A stretch of 64,000 nt of DNA, taken from positions 620,001 through 684,000 of the forward strand of contig JAWQEG010000491.1 of the NCBI GenBank assembly GCA_033782935.1. The letters are read 5' to 3'. The DNA comes from Petrolisthes cinctipes (Eukaryota; Arthropoda; Malacostraca; Decapoda; Porcellanidae). This document shows positions 29,159 through 38,280 of the stretch, piece by piece (positions within the stretch are counted from its first letter, which is position 1; the number at the start of each line of letters is the position of its first letter). The notes beneath the pieces were generated by a model, which saw only the letters and a program-made list of their open reading frames with translations, made no database searches and had not been told where the DNA came from. A program made the position numbers and the translations under genes.

Positions 29159-30411
29159 ACACAAAAATACCGAATTTTCTGGTGTTTTGAACCTGAATTT
29201 GAGATATAGACGGGTACAGAAGATGCATACACATATTGACTTTTGGCAGCTAAAATATCGATTTTCAGCATGTTTTAAGCCAGAATTTTGAAAATACTTT
29301 AACACGGAGAAGGCATGTACAGATCGCTTCTGGGACCCAAAAATATCGAATTTTCTGGTGTTTTGAGACTTAATTTGAGATATAAACGGATACAGAAGAT
29401 GCATGCACATATTGACTTTGGGCACCTAAAATATCGATTTTGAGCATGTTTTGGGCCTGTATTTTGAAAATACTGTACCACGGAGTAGGCATGTACAGAT
29501 CGCTTCTGGGACACAAAAATATCGAATTTTCTGATGTTTTGTACCAGAATTAGGGATATACACGGGTACAGAAGATCCATACACATATTGACTTTGGGCA
29601 CATAAAATATCGATTTTCAGCATGTTTTGGGCCTGTATTTTAAAAACACTCTAACACGGAGTATGCACGTACAGATCGCTTCTGGGACCCAAAAACATTG
29701 AATTTTCGGGTGTTTTGAGCATGAATTTGAGATATAAACGGGTACAGAAGATGCATGCACATATCGACTTTGGGCACCTAAAATATCGATTTTGAGCATC
29801 TTTTGGGCCTGTATTTTAAAAATACTCAAACACGGTGTAGACATGTACAGATCGCTTCTGGGACACAAAAATATCGATTTTTTGGGTGTTTTGAGCCTGA
29901 ATTTGAGATATAAACGGGTACAGAAGATGCATGCACATATCGACTTTTTGCACCTAAAATATTGATTTTGAACATGTTTTGGGTCTGTATCTTGAAAACA
30001 TTCTATCAAGAAGTAGGCATGTACAGATTGCTTCTGGGACCCAAAAATATCGAATTTTCGAATGTTTTGAACCTCAATTTGGGATATAGACGGGTACAGA
30101 AGATGCATACACATATTGTCTATAGGCAGCTAAAATATCGATTTTCAGCATGTTTTAGGCTTGTATTTTGAAAATACTCTAACACGGAGTATGCATGTAC
30201 AGATGGCTTTTGGGACCCAAAAATATCGATTATTCGGGTGTTTTGAGTCTGAATTTGAGATATAAACGGGTACAGAAGATGCATGCACATATCGACTTTG
30301 GCACCCAAAATACCGATTTTTAGTTTGTTTTGGGCGTATAATTTTAAAATATTCTAGCACTGAGTAGGCATGTACAGATCGCTTCTGGAACCCAAAAATA
30401 TCGAATTTTCG

Positions 30412-32231
30412 GGTGTTTTGAACCTGAATTTATTTGGGATATACACGGGTACAGAAGATGCATACACATATTGACTTTGTGCACCTAAAATATAGATTTT
30501 CAGCATGTTTTGAGCCTGTACTTTGAAAATACTTTAACACGGAGAAGGCATGTACAGATCGCTTCTGGAACCCAAAAATATCGAATTTTCGGGGGTTTTG
30601 AGCCAGAATTTGGGAAATAAACGGGTCCAGAGGATGCATGCACATATCGACTTTTTGCACCTAAAATACCGATTTTGAGCATGTTTTGGGTCTGTATCTT
30701 GAAAACATTCTAGCAAGGAGTAGGCATGTACAGATCGCTTCTGGGACCCAAAAATACCGAATTTTCTGGTGTTTTGAACCTGAATTTATTTGGGATATAC
30801 ACGGGTACAGAAGATGCATACACATATTGACTTTGGGCACCTAAAATATAGATTTTTAGCATGTTTTAAGCCTGTATTTTGAAAATACTTTAACACGGAG
30901 AAGGCATGTACAGATCGCTTCTGGGACCCAAAAAATATCGAATTTTCGGATGTTTTGAGCCTGAATTTGAGATATAAACGGGTACAGAAGATTCATGCAC
31001 ATATCGACTTTTTGCACCTAAAATATCGATTTTGAGCATGTTTTGGGACTGTATCTTGAAAACATTCTAGCAAGAACTAGGAATGTACAGATTGCTTCTG
31101 GGACACAAAAATATCGAATTTTTGTGTATTTTGAGCCAGAATTTGAGATATAAACGGGTACAGAAGTTGCATGCACATATCGACTTTGGGCACCCAAAAT
31201 ATCGATTTTTAGCATGTTCTGAGCCTATATTTTGAAAACATTCTAGCACTGAGTAGGCATGTACAGATCGCTTCTGGGACCCAAAAATATTGAATTTTCG
31301 GGAGTTTTGAGCCTGAATTTGAGATATAACCGGGTACAGAAGATGCATTCACATATCGACTTTTTGCACTTAATTAAAATATCGATTTTGAGCATGTTTT
31401 GGGTCTGTATCTTGAAAACATTCTAGCAAGGAGTAGGCATGTACAGATCTCTTCTGGGACCCAAAAATATCGAATTTTCTGATGTTTTGAACCAGAATTA
31501 GGGATATACACGGGTACAGAAGATCCATACACATATTGGCTTTGGGCACATAAAATATCGATTTTCAGCATGTTTTGGGCCTGTATTTTAAAAACACTCT
31601 AACACGGAGTATGCACGTACAGATCGCTTCTGGGACCCAAAAACATTGAATTTTCAGGTGTTTTGAGCATGAATTTGAGATATAAACGGGTACAGAAGAT
31701 GCATGCACATATCGACTTTGGGCACCTAAAATATCGATTTTGAACATGTTTTGGGCCTGTATTTTGAAAATACTCAAACACGGTGTAGACATGTACAGAT
31801 CGCTTCTGGGACACAAAAATATCGATTTTTTGGGTGTTTTGAGCCTGAATTTGAGATATAAACGGGTACAGAAGATGCATGCACATATCGACTTTGGGAC
31901 CCAAAATATCGATTTTTAGTATGTTTTGGGCGTATAATTTGAAAATATTCTAGCACTGAGTAGGCATGTACAGATCGCTTCTGGGACCCAAAAATATCGA
32001 ATTTTCGGAGGTTTTGAGCCAGAATTTGGGATATAACCGGGTACAGAGGATGCATGCACATATCGACTTTTTGCACTTAAAATATCGATTTTGAGCATGT
32101 TTTGGGTCTGTATCTTGAAAACATTCTAGCAAGGTGTAGGCATGTACAGATCGCTCCTGGGACAAAAAAGTACCGAATTTTCTGGTGTTTTGAACCTGAA
32201 TTTGAGATATAGACGGGTACAGAAGATGCAT
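30412..32231. repeat. 1.8-kb HOR block, copy 2 (spacing 3882)
   Basis: Partner of 26530-28349. Private differences include CAAGAACTAGGAATG near 31075 and a short run of altered bases near 32160 (GGGACAAAAAAGTACC). Its right end lies about 500 bp before the LINE insertion. Confidence 0.75.
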
Positions 32232-32339
32232 ACACATATTGACTTTTGGCACCTAAAATATAGATTTTCAGCATGTTTTAAGCCTGTATTTTGAAAATAC
32301 TTTAACACGGAGAAGGCATGTACAGATCGCTTCTGGGAC

Positions 32340-32739
32340 CCAAAAATATCGAATTTTCGGGTGTTTTGAGCCCGAATTTGAGATATAAACGGATACAGAA
32401 GATGCATGCACATATTGACTTTGGGCACCTAAAATATCGATTTTGAGCATGTTTTGGGCCTGTATTTTGAAAATACTGTACCACGGAGTAGGCATGTACA
32501 GATCGCTTCTGGGACACAAAAATATGGATTTTTTGGGTGTTTTGAGCCTGAATTTGAGATATAAACGGGTACAGAAGATGCATGCACATATCGACTTTGG
32601 ACACCTAAAATATCGATTTTTAGTATGATTTGGGCCTGTATTTTAAAAATACTCTAACACGGAGTAGACATGTACAGATCGTTTTTGGGACCCAAAAATA
32701 TCGAATTTTCGGGAGTTTTGAGCCTGAATTTGAGATATA
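32340..32739. repeat. Satellite flank immediately 5' of the LINE
   Basis: Matches 38281-38680 at a spacing of 5941 bp, including the rare AATATGGATTTTTTGGG and GATCGTTTTTGGGACCC variants. The last satellite bases before the element are GAGATATA (32732-32739). The partner copy continues directly into ACCGGGAACAG with no element. Confidence 0.85.
32735..32739. repeat. Putative target-site duplication, left copy (ATATA)
   Basis: ATATA just before the first non-satellite base. The same 5 bp follow the LINE tail at 36562-36566, and a single copy sits at 38676-38680 in the unoccupied site. The AT-rich tail makes the exact duplication length uncertain by a few bases. Confidence 0.55.
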
Positions 32740-33413
32740 TCCGTGCTGGGCGGGATATCTCAGCAACCCTGGAAGACCAATGGTTCTTTTAGCAGATGAG
32801 TCTTCCTGGGTGGGTTTGGGAACCCTGGGTTGGTGGAAATGCCACTCAAAATCCTATTAGTACACCACCGGCCAATGCTCTTATTGGGCGTATGAGTGTT
32901 CTTCTTAGTAGGGTTCAGTGTAGCCCTTAAGGCGGAAGAGCAGCTTTATGCTGCCAACGGCATCTCTGAAATGGAGTCATGGGTTGATGCCATAGTCATG
33001 TGCCTGATTTTCCGCAACTCATCCATTTCCCTACTATTAGATGGCACAATCTAACTAATTTCACCTTTACTTTCCAATTTATTCTTTCTTATTCTTACTC
33101 TTATAAAGGTGAAGCTGCTCATCTTGGTGCAAACCGCAGTCACGCAGCTACTATCTTTGATCCGGTTATAAGATCAGATTATGGCAGTTATTCTGGTCGC
33201 CATGCTCAGATAGTGAAGGTGGGAAGATCATTTTTGATCTATTGAGAAGTAACGCCCGCCTAAGCAAGGCAGTCCCTTGCCAGTAGGTTCTTCTCCTGCC
33301 CGTCACCCCTGGAGAGTTTGAGCTAGCTCTTCTAGGCCAATGTCTGAAAGGGATGACGTTAATTTTACTAGCTTGCTGACTCAGGTTTCCTTATACTTGG
33401 TTCTTCCGGTTAT
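32740..33413 (+). other. LINE 5' leader, no recognisable ORF1
   Basis: 674 bp of non-satellite sequence with a more balanced base composition than the array. All three plus frames contain stops. The longest open stretch (33000-33245, 81 codons) has no family resemblance I recognise. Active LINEs usually have an internal 5' promoter and often an ORF1 encoding an RNA-binding protein; neither can be shown here. TTATAAAGG at 33101 is TATA-like but unsupported. In the frame of the main ORF several stops lie between 33246 and 33372, and none lies between there and the ATG at 33414. Confidence 0.7.
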
Positions 33414-34907
33414 ATGACCTTTGCTTGTACTTGGACTTGCTTCACGATTTCTCTACTTCTCATCTTCCCATTTTACTTCTTTCAGTTATTCAAGTTTTTA
33501 CTTGTTATTTTGTCCGGTGATATTGAATTAAATCCCGGTCCACGTAGACCTACCCATCATGTGAGAAGCTGCCGTATTTTGTATTCTAACATCCGCGGAC
33601 TTCATAAGAACATTAAAGATCTAACTTTGGCATCAGTAGATTATGACATTGTTTTTTGTTCAGAAACTCTTGTCTCTAACCATAGACACGTTTCAGAACT
33701 TCTTATGCCTGGCTTTAATAAACCACTTCTTATTCGTCGTGACTCTTTTCCTCGTGCTCGTGGAATGAGTTTGTACATCCGATCTGGCTTCAATGCCCAG
33801 CCTTTAACAAAATTTATTTGCGGTTGCCATGAGATCCAGTTAGTTAAAGTTTCCAGTAAATATCATAACCACTACATTTTTAGCCTATACAGAAATCCTG
33901 ACGCCAATGACAACCTATATGACTGTCTCTTAAATGCCATGGCATTAATTCAGTCTGTTGATGTCAAGTCCTCTTTCATCTTTGTTGGAGATGTAAATGC
34001 ACATCATCAAGAGTGGCTGAACTCTGTTTCTCCAACAAATAGACACGGTCATGCTGCCCTGGATTTTACTAATTTATCTGGGTGTGAACAGTTGATTACT
34101 GGACCTACACATATTTCTGGAAACTGTCTGGATCTCGTTTTGACAGATGTTCCTGGTGTTGTGGAGACTATAGTTCTTGCACCTGTGGGTACTTCTGACC
34201 ATAATTCCATATCCTGTAAAATCAATCTTGAATTTACTGTGCCTGATATCACTATCACTCGTAAAGTCTATCTTAAATCTCGGGTTAACTGGGATAATGT
34301 ATGTGATGATGTTACTAATATCCAGTGGAACCACATACTAAGATCTGATGACCCAGTTTCATCACTCAATAACTCTCTCTTGGAAATTCTTAACAGAAGA
34401 GTCCCATCAAAATTAATCAAATCCCGTATAAAAGATAAAGCTTGGTTTGATGATGACTGCAAACGTGCTTTTAATAACAAGCAGGCTGCATACCATCGCT
34501 GGAGACGTGGTCGAAACCAGTTGCTTTGGGATGACGAAATACATCTTAGGTCAGTTGCGCAGAGAGTTTATAGTAATGCTGAGAGGGATTACAATTCCCA
34601 TTTACAGGAGGTTCTTGCAGGTGCTACTCAGCCACATAAATGGTGGGCTTCACTTAAGGCCTCATTATTTGGTATTGATTCCTCCATGCCTCCACTTCGT
34701 GATTCTGATGGTTCTGTTTCTTTTGACCCATTGATTAAGGCTAATATGCTTTCAAATATATTCATTGGTAAGCAGAGTGATCAGGAATTGCAATTACCTT
34801 CAACATGTTACCCTAGTCCTGGTCTAAAGTCAATGGCTTTTAAATCAGCTGAATTGAAACAATATCTATTGGATCTTGACACTTATGGTGGGACTGACCC
34901 TGATTGA
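33414..34907 (+). CDS. LINE ORF2, N-terminal half: 2A-like leader and APE-type endonuclease
   Basis: This 497-codon frame begins at the first ATG after the last upstream in-frame stop and ends at an in-frame TGA. Residues 10-33 are strongly hydrophobic and run straight into a 2A motif (DIELNPGP, residues 36-43). The endonuclease/exonuclease/phosphatase fold follows: SNIRGL (58-63, substrate-site Asn59), CSETL (82-86, catalytic Glu84), YRNP (159-162), GDVNAHH (192-198), DLVLTD (240-245) and SDHN (261-264, catalytic Asp-His pair). All key endonuclease residues are present. This enzyme nicks target DNA to start target-primed reverse transcription. Residues 265-497 form the linker towards the RT. 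It shares its frame exactly with the RT half downstream (33414 to 34956 is 514 codons), so the two were one protein in the parent element. Confidence 0.9.
   Translation: MTFACTWTCFTISLLLIFPFYFFQLFKFLLVILSGDIELNPGPRRPTHHVRSCRILYSNIRGLHKNIKDLTLASVDYDIVFCSETLVSNHRHVSELLMPGFNKPLLIRRDSFPRARGMSLYIRSGFNAQPLTKFICGCHEIQLVKVSSKYHNHYIFSLYRNPDANDNLYDCLLNAMALIQSVDVKSSFIFVGDVNAHHQEWLNSVSPTNRHGHAALDFTNLSGCEQLITGPTHISGNCLDLVLTDVPGVVETIVLAPVGTSDHNSISCKINLEFTVPDITITRKVYLKSRVNWDNVCDDVTNIQWNHILRSDDPVSSLNNSLLEILNRRVPSKLIKSRIKDKAWFDDDCKRAFNNKQAAYHRWRRGRNQLLWDDEIHLRSVAQRVYSNAERDYNSHLQEVLAGATQPHKWWASLKASLFGIDSSMPPLRDSDGSVSFDPLIKANMLSNIFIGKQSDQELQLPSTCYPSPGLKSMAFKSAELKQYLLDLDTYGGTDPD
33519..33542 (+). other. 2A ribosome-skipping motif (DIELNPGP)
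   Basis: Codons 36-43 of the LINE frame match the 2A consensus D(V/I)ExNPG|P. In the family, the ribosome fails to form the Gly-Pro bond, releases the upstream peptide and resumes at Pro. Here that would release a 42-residue hydrophobic peptide and start the endonuclease-RT protein at Pro43. 2A-like sequences near the N-terminus are established in several APE-type non-LTR elements of invertebrates. Activity of this copy is inferred, not shown. Confidence 0.85.
34905..34907 (+). other. In-frame TGA stop inside LINE ORF2 (codon 498)
   Basis: The TGA sits between GGTDPD and FLPIFLKK, just upstream of the RT core, where related LINEs usually have a D-G-x-x-P-x-x-L-K motif. The frame is open on both sides, and one base change from a GGA glycine codon would account for it. 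There is no frameshift. The simplest reading is a single inactivating mutation in this copy. Confidence 0.85.
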
Positions 34908-36431
34908 TTTTTACCTATCTTCCTTAAGAAGATTGCTGTTGTTTTAGCACCTAAATTGGCTGTGGTATTTAGGTTGCTCTTGAAATCTGGTAGTTTTCCT
35001 CTTTGCTGGCGTAAAGCCAGAATTACCCCAATTCCAAAGGGAGCCACTGCATCATCAAATCCATCCGAGTATCGTCCCATTTCCATTACACCTATTCTTT
35101 CTAAGATCTTTGAGAGGCTTTTAGCGAGGCGTCTTAACTCTTATTGTAATAATAATGATTTAATACCCATTTCACAATTTGGTTTTCGCAAAGGTTTGGG
35201 TACCTGCGATGCACTTTTGACCTTGTCTCACGCACTTCAATCTTCGTTGGACAAGGGATATGAATCTCGTGTTGTGGCTATTGATTTTAGCTCTGCTTTT
35301 GATCGGGTTAATCATAAAGCACTTTTACATAAGCTGCAACTTATTGGTATTGGTGGTAGTCTCTTATCAATTTTTAAAGAATTTCTGATGAACAGGTCAC
35401 AATGTGTTGTCATTGATGGGTGCACTTCTGTCCCTGTACCTGTTGTTTCGGGTGTTCCACAGGGCAGTGTACTTGGGCCTCTGTTTTTTATTCTCTTTAC
35501 TGCTGACTTGGGCTTTGAGCTCGAAAATAAGCTTATTTCTTATGCTGATGACACAACTTTATATTCACCCATTCCATCACCAGGGAGTAGAATTGAAGTT
35601 GCAGCATCCCTAAGCAGGGACTTAGCTAAGATTACTTCTTGGTGTGAACTTTGGGGTATGAAGCTTAATGCCAAGAAAACTCACTCCATGATTATTAGTA
35701 GATCACGCACTTTGGTTCCTCCTCATCCTTGTTTGCATATTTCTGGTGAACAAATTGAGGATGTGACAGGTTTGCATTTGTTGGGAGTGACTCTTGATCC
35801 CAAGTTGACCTTTGAAAGGCATATTCGTTCCTTATCTTCTACTATTGCACAAAAGATTGGTTTACTCCGCAAGTGTTTTAAAAAATTTGCGTGTGAAACC
35901 ATAGTCTTAAAATCTTTTTATGCTTTTATTTTGCCTCACTTTGAATATTGCTCTTCTGTTTGGAACTCTGCTGCTGACTGTCATCTAAAGTTGCTTGACA
36001 GAGCTCTTACTTCTATAAAATTTGTTCTACCTGCTGTATCTCTTGATCTCCATCATCGGCGTCAGGTTGGTGCCCTTAGTCTTGTATTCAAAATTTTTAA
36101 CAATACTCGGCATCCCCTGCATAGTGTTTTACCTGAACGTTTTATTCCGACTCGCATAACAAGGTTTACAAGGAGTCTTAATGACTTTGCCATGACTCTA
36201 ATTAATGCTTCTACATCTCAATTTTCTCGTTGTTTTATTCCTTCTATGATTACCTTATGGAATCATCTGCCTAACGAGGTTGTACAGTCAACTGATATTA
36301 CTGGTTTTAAATCTAAAGTTAATGTCTTATTGCAACAGTATTTTGTCTATTTTTTAAAAATCATATCTTTTCTTTTGTATAAGCTTTCATTGACAACTTG
36401 TTTTCTCTTTTGGGCTCTCTATACTCAGTAG
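34908..36431 (+). CDS. LINE ORF2, C-terminal half: reverse transcriptase
   Basis: Open from just after the TGA to TAG at 36429-36431; the first ATG is at 34956. Numbering in the intact frame, RT motifs in order are RITPIPKG (about 536-543), YRPIS, SQFGFRKG, AIDFSSAFD (catalytic Asp624), GVPQGSVLGP (680-689) and YADD (710-713, coding bases 35541-35552). A thumb and C-terminal region follow with LGVTLD, EYCSSVW, a HRR-x-x-ALSLVFKI-like stretch and FIPSMITLWNHLP (about 941-953). The catalytic aspartates are all present. The protein would copy element RNA at a nicked chromosomal target. Without readthrough of the TGA this half would need internal initiation, so the copy is probably non-autonomous. 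Confidence 0.9.
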   Translation, partial: FLPIFLKKIAVVLAPKLAVVFRLLLKSGSFPLCWRKARITPIPKGATASSNPSEYRPISITPILSKIFERLLARRLNSYCNNNDLIPISQFGFRKGLGTCDALLTLSHALQSSLDKGYESRVVAIDFSSAFDRVNHKALLHKLQLIGIGGSLLSIFKEFLMNRSQCVVIDGCTSVPVPVVSGVPQGSVLGPLFFILFTADLGFELENKLISYADDTTLYSPIPSPGSRIEVAASLSRDLAKITSWCELWGMKLNAKKTHSMIISRSRTLVPPHPCLHISGEQIEDVTGLHLLGVTLDPKLTFERHIRSLSSTIAQKIGLLRKCFKKFACETIVLKSFYAFILPHFEYCSSVWNSAADCHLKLLDRALTSIKFVLPAVSLDLHHRRQVGALSLVFKIFNNTRHPLHSVLPERFIPTRITRFTRSLNDFAMTLINASTSQFSRCFIPSMITLWNHLPNEVVQSTDITGFKSKVNVLLQQYFVYFLKIISFLLYKLSLTTCFLFWALYTQ

Positions 36432-36561
36432 CCCCTTTCCTTTTTCTTAGTTGTTGTAGTCTCTCTTCAGTACTCCCCAGGTATTTTGTGTGGATCCATC
36501 TATTGATGTGTCTGCACCCTGTTGGGAGGCTATGACAGCTTCTATAATAATAATAATAATA
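36432..36561 (+). other. LINE 3' UTR and (TAA)6 tail
   Basis: About 110 bp of untranslated sequence followed by six TAA units at 36545-36562, whose last base overlaps the putative target duplication. There is no poly(A) run and no AATAAA. A short simple-repeat 3' end is characteristic of CR1-, L2- and I-like LINEs and unlike the poly(A) tail of L1. Satellite sequence resumes at ATATAACCGGG. Confidence 0.85.
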
Positions 36562-36566
36562 ATATA
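36562..36566. repeat. Putative target-site duplication, right copy (ATATA)
   Basis: Matches 32735-32739. In the unoccupied site this sequence joins ACCGGGAACAG directly (38676 onward). The overlap with the TAA tail means the true duplication could be 3-5 bp or partly coincidental. Confidence 0.5.
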
Positions 36567-37489
36567 ACCGGGAACAGAAGATGCATGCACATATCGACTT
36601 TTTGCACTTAATTAAAATATCGATTTTGAGCATGTTTTGGGTCTGTATCTTGAAAACATTCTAGCAAGGAGTAGGCATGTACAGATCTCTTCTGGGACCC
36701 AAAAATATCGAATTTTCTGATGTTTTGTACCAGAATTAGGGATATAGACTGGTACAGAAGATCCATACACATATTGACTTTGGGCACCTAAAATATCGAT
36801 TTTGAGCATGTTTTGGGCCTGTATTTTGAAAATACTCAAACACGGTGTAGACATGTACAGGTCGCTTCTGGGACACAAAAATATCGATTTTTTGGGTGTT
36901 TTGAGCCTGAATTTGAGATATAAACGGGTACAGAAGATGCATGCACATATCGACTTTGGGACCCAAAATATCGATTTTTAGTATGTTTTGGGCGTATAAT
37001 TTGAAAATATTCTAGCACTGAGTAGGCATGTACAGATCGCTTCTGGGACCCAAAAATATCGAATTTTCGGGGGTTTTGAGCCAGAATTTGGGATATAACC
37101 GGGTACAGAAGATGCATGCACATATCGACTTTTTGCACCTAAAATATCGATTTTGAGCATGTTTTGGGTCTGTATCTTGAAAACATTCTGGCAAGGAGTA
37201 AGCATGTACAGATCGCTTCTGGGACCCAAAAATACCGAATTTTCTGGTGTTTTGAACCTGAATTTGTGATATAGACGGGTACAGAAGATGCATACACATA
37301 TTGACTTTGGGCACCTAAAATATCGGTTTTGAGCATGTTTTGGGCCTGTATCTTGAAAAAATTCTAGCAAGGAGTAGGCATGTACAGATTGCTCCTGGGA
37401 CCCAAAAATATCGAATTTTCGGATGTTTTGAACCTGAATTTGGGATATAGACGGATGCAGAAGATGCATGCACATATCGACTTTGGTCA

Positions 37490-38278
37490 CCTAAAATATG
37501 GATTTTGAGCATGTTTTGGACCTGTATTTTGAAAATACTCTAACACGGAGTAGGCATGTACAGATCGCTTTTGGGACCCAAAAATATCGAATTTTCGAAT
37601 GTTTTTAACCTCAATTTGGGATATAGACGGGTACAGAAGATGCATACACATATTGACTTTGGGCATATAAAATATCGATTTTCAGCATGTTTTAAGTCTG
37701 AATTTTAAAAACACTCTAACACGGAGTATGCACGTACAGATCGCTTTTGGGACCCAAAAACATTGAATTTTCGGGTGTTTTGAGCATTAATTTGAGATAT
37801 AAACGGGAACAGAAGATGCATGCACATATCGACTTTGGGCACCTAAAATATCGATTTTGAGCATCTTTTAGGCCTGTATTTTGAAAATACTCAAACACGG
37901 TGTAGACATGTATAGATCGCTTCTGGGACACAAAAATATCGATTTTTGGGGGGTTTTGAGCCAGAATTTGAGATATAAACGGGTACAGAAGATGCATGCA
38001 CATATCGACTTTGGGACCCAAAATATCGATTTTTAGTATGTTTTGGGCGTATAATTTGAAAATATTCTTACACTGAGTAGGCATGTACAGATCGCTTCTG
38101 GAACCCAAAAATATCGAATTTTGGGGTGTTTTGAGACTGAATTTGGGATATAACCGGGTACAGAGGATGCATGCACATATCGACTTTTTGCACCTAAAAT
38201 ATCGATTTTGAGCATGTTTTAGGTCTGTATTTTGAAAACATTCTAGCAAGGAGTAGGCATGTACAGATCGCTTCTGGG
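37490..38278. repeat. HOR block shared across the LINE, right copy
   Basis: Partner of 28370-29158, on the far side of the retrotransposon. It shows that the LINE interrupts one continuous satellite array and does not mark a boundary between two arrays. Confidence 0.75.
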
Positions 38279-38280
38279 AC

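Larger units (their letters stand above)
1..32739. repeat. 176-bp satellite array, left arm
   Basis: Uninterrupted head-to-tail satellite in a single orientation; both window ends lie inside monomers. The monomer is about 176 bp: the same landmarks (GCATGTTTTGGG, then AGTAGGCATGTACAG, GGACCCAAAAATATCG, GAGATATAAACGGG and GATGCATGCACATATCGAC) recur at that spacing throughout. A consensus built by eye has 71 G+C in 176. No gene is visible. The minus-strand reading frames, mostly 60-226 codons, arise because the repeat carries few minus-strand stops, and since 176 is not a multiple of three the frame rotates at each monomer. The length is close to a nucleosome repeat, as in many centromeric satellites, but a centromeric role is inference only. 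Confidence 0.97.
16630..32739. repeat. Satellite zone 2: strongly ordered HOR region
   Basis: Monomer types follow reproducible orders over kilobases. Three copies of a long HOR start near 16830, 19482 and 23202, and a further repeat pair is spaced 3882 bp apart. Two length markers help phase the units: a 5-bp insertion creating TTAATTAA before AAATATCG, and a 4-bp insertion creating GAATTTATTTGGG. The region ends at the LINE 5' junction. Confidence 0.8.
32740..36561 (+). mobile_element. Non-LTR retrotransposon (APE-type LINE, CR1/Jockey group)
   Basis: A 3822-bp insertion in the satellite, in plus orientation. In order it has a 674-bp leader, one long frame 33414-36431 with a 2A motif, an APE-like endonuclease and a reverse transcriptase, a 110-bp 3' UTR, and a (TAA)6 tail. 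There are no LTRs. No RNase H domain or CCHC knuckle is visible after the RT. The YADD motif and the C-terminal block ending in FIPSMITLWNHLP are typical of CR1/L2/Jockey-group elements. The exact clade is unassigned; a TAA tail is also known in the I clade, but those usually carry RNase H. The element looks nearly full length, with one nonsense codon the only obvious lesion. Whether the 5' end is native or truncated cannot be told from one copy. Confidence 0.93.

Noticed and set aside
1..32739. CRISPR array or other prokaryotic repeat
   Set aside because: The 176-bp units are contiguous and similar along their whole length, with no unique spacers, leader or cas genes, and the locus holds a eukaryotic LINE.
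32630..32860. 76-codon frame crossing the satellite-LINE 5' junction
   Set aside because: It is half satellite and half LINE leader, so it is a chance product of the insertion.
32740..32880. tRNA-derived (SINE-like) head on the LINE
   Set aside because: A search by eye for A-box and B-box promoter motifs found only partial matches at unsuitable spacing.
33000..33245. 81-codon plus-strand frame in the LINE leader as a candidate ORF1
   Set aside because: It has no coiled coil, RRM, zinc knuckle or esterase motif. It is short for an ORF1, and several stops separate it from the main ORF.
33519..33542. Viral origin of the 2A motif
   Set aside because: 2A motifs are known in RNA viruses. Here the motif is in frame with an APE endonuclease and LINE RT, and 2A-like leaders are established in such elements. 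No viral gene is present.
36541..36566. Independent TAA microsatellite
   Set aside because: It sits exactly at the LINE 3' end next to the resumed satellite, so it is the element's tail.
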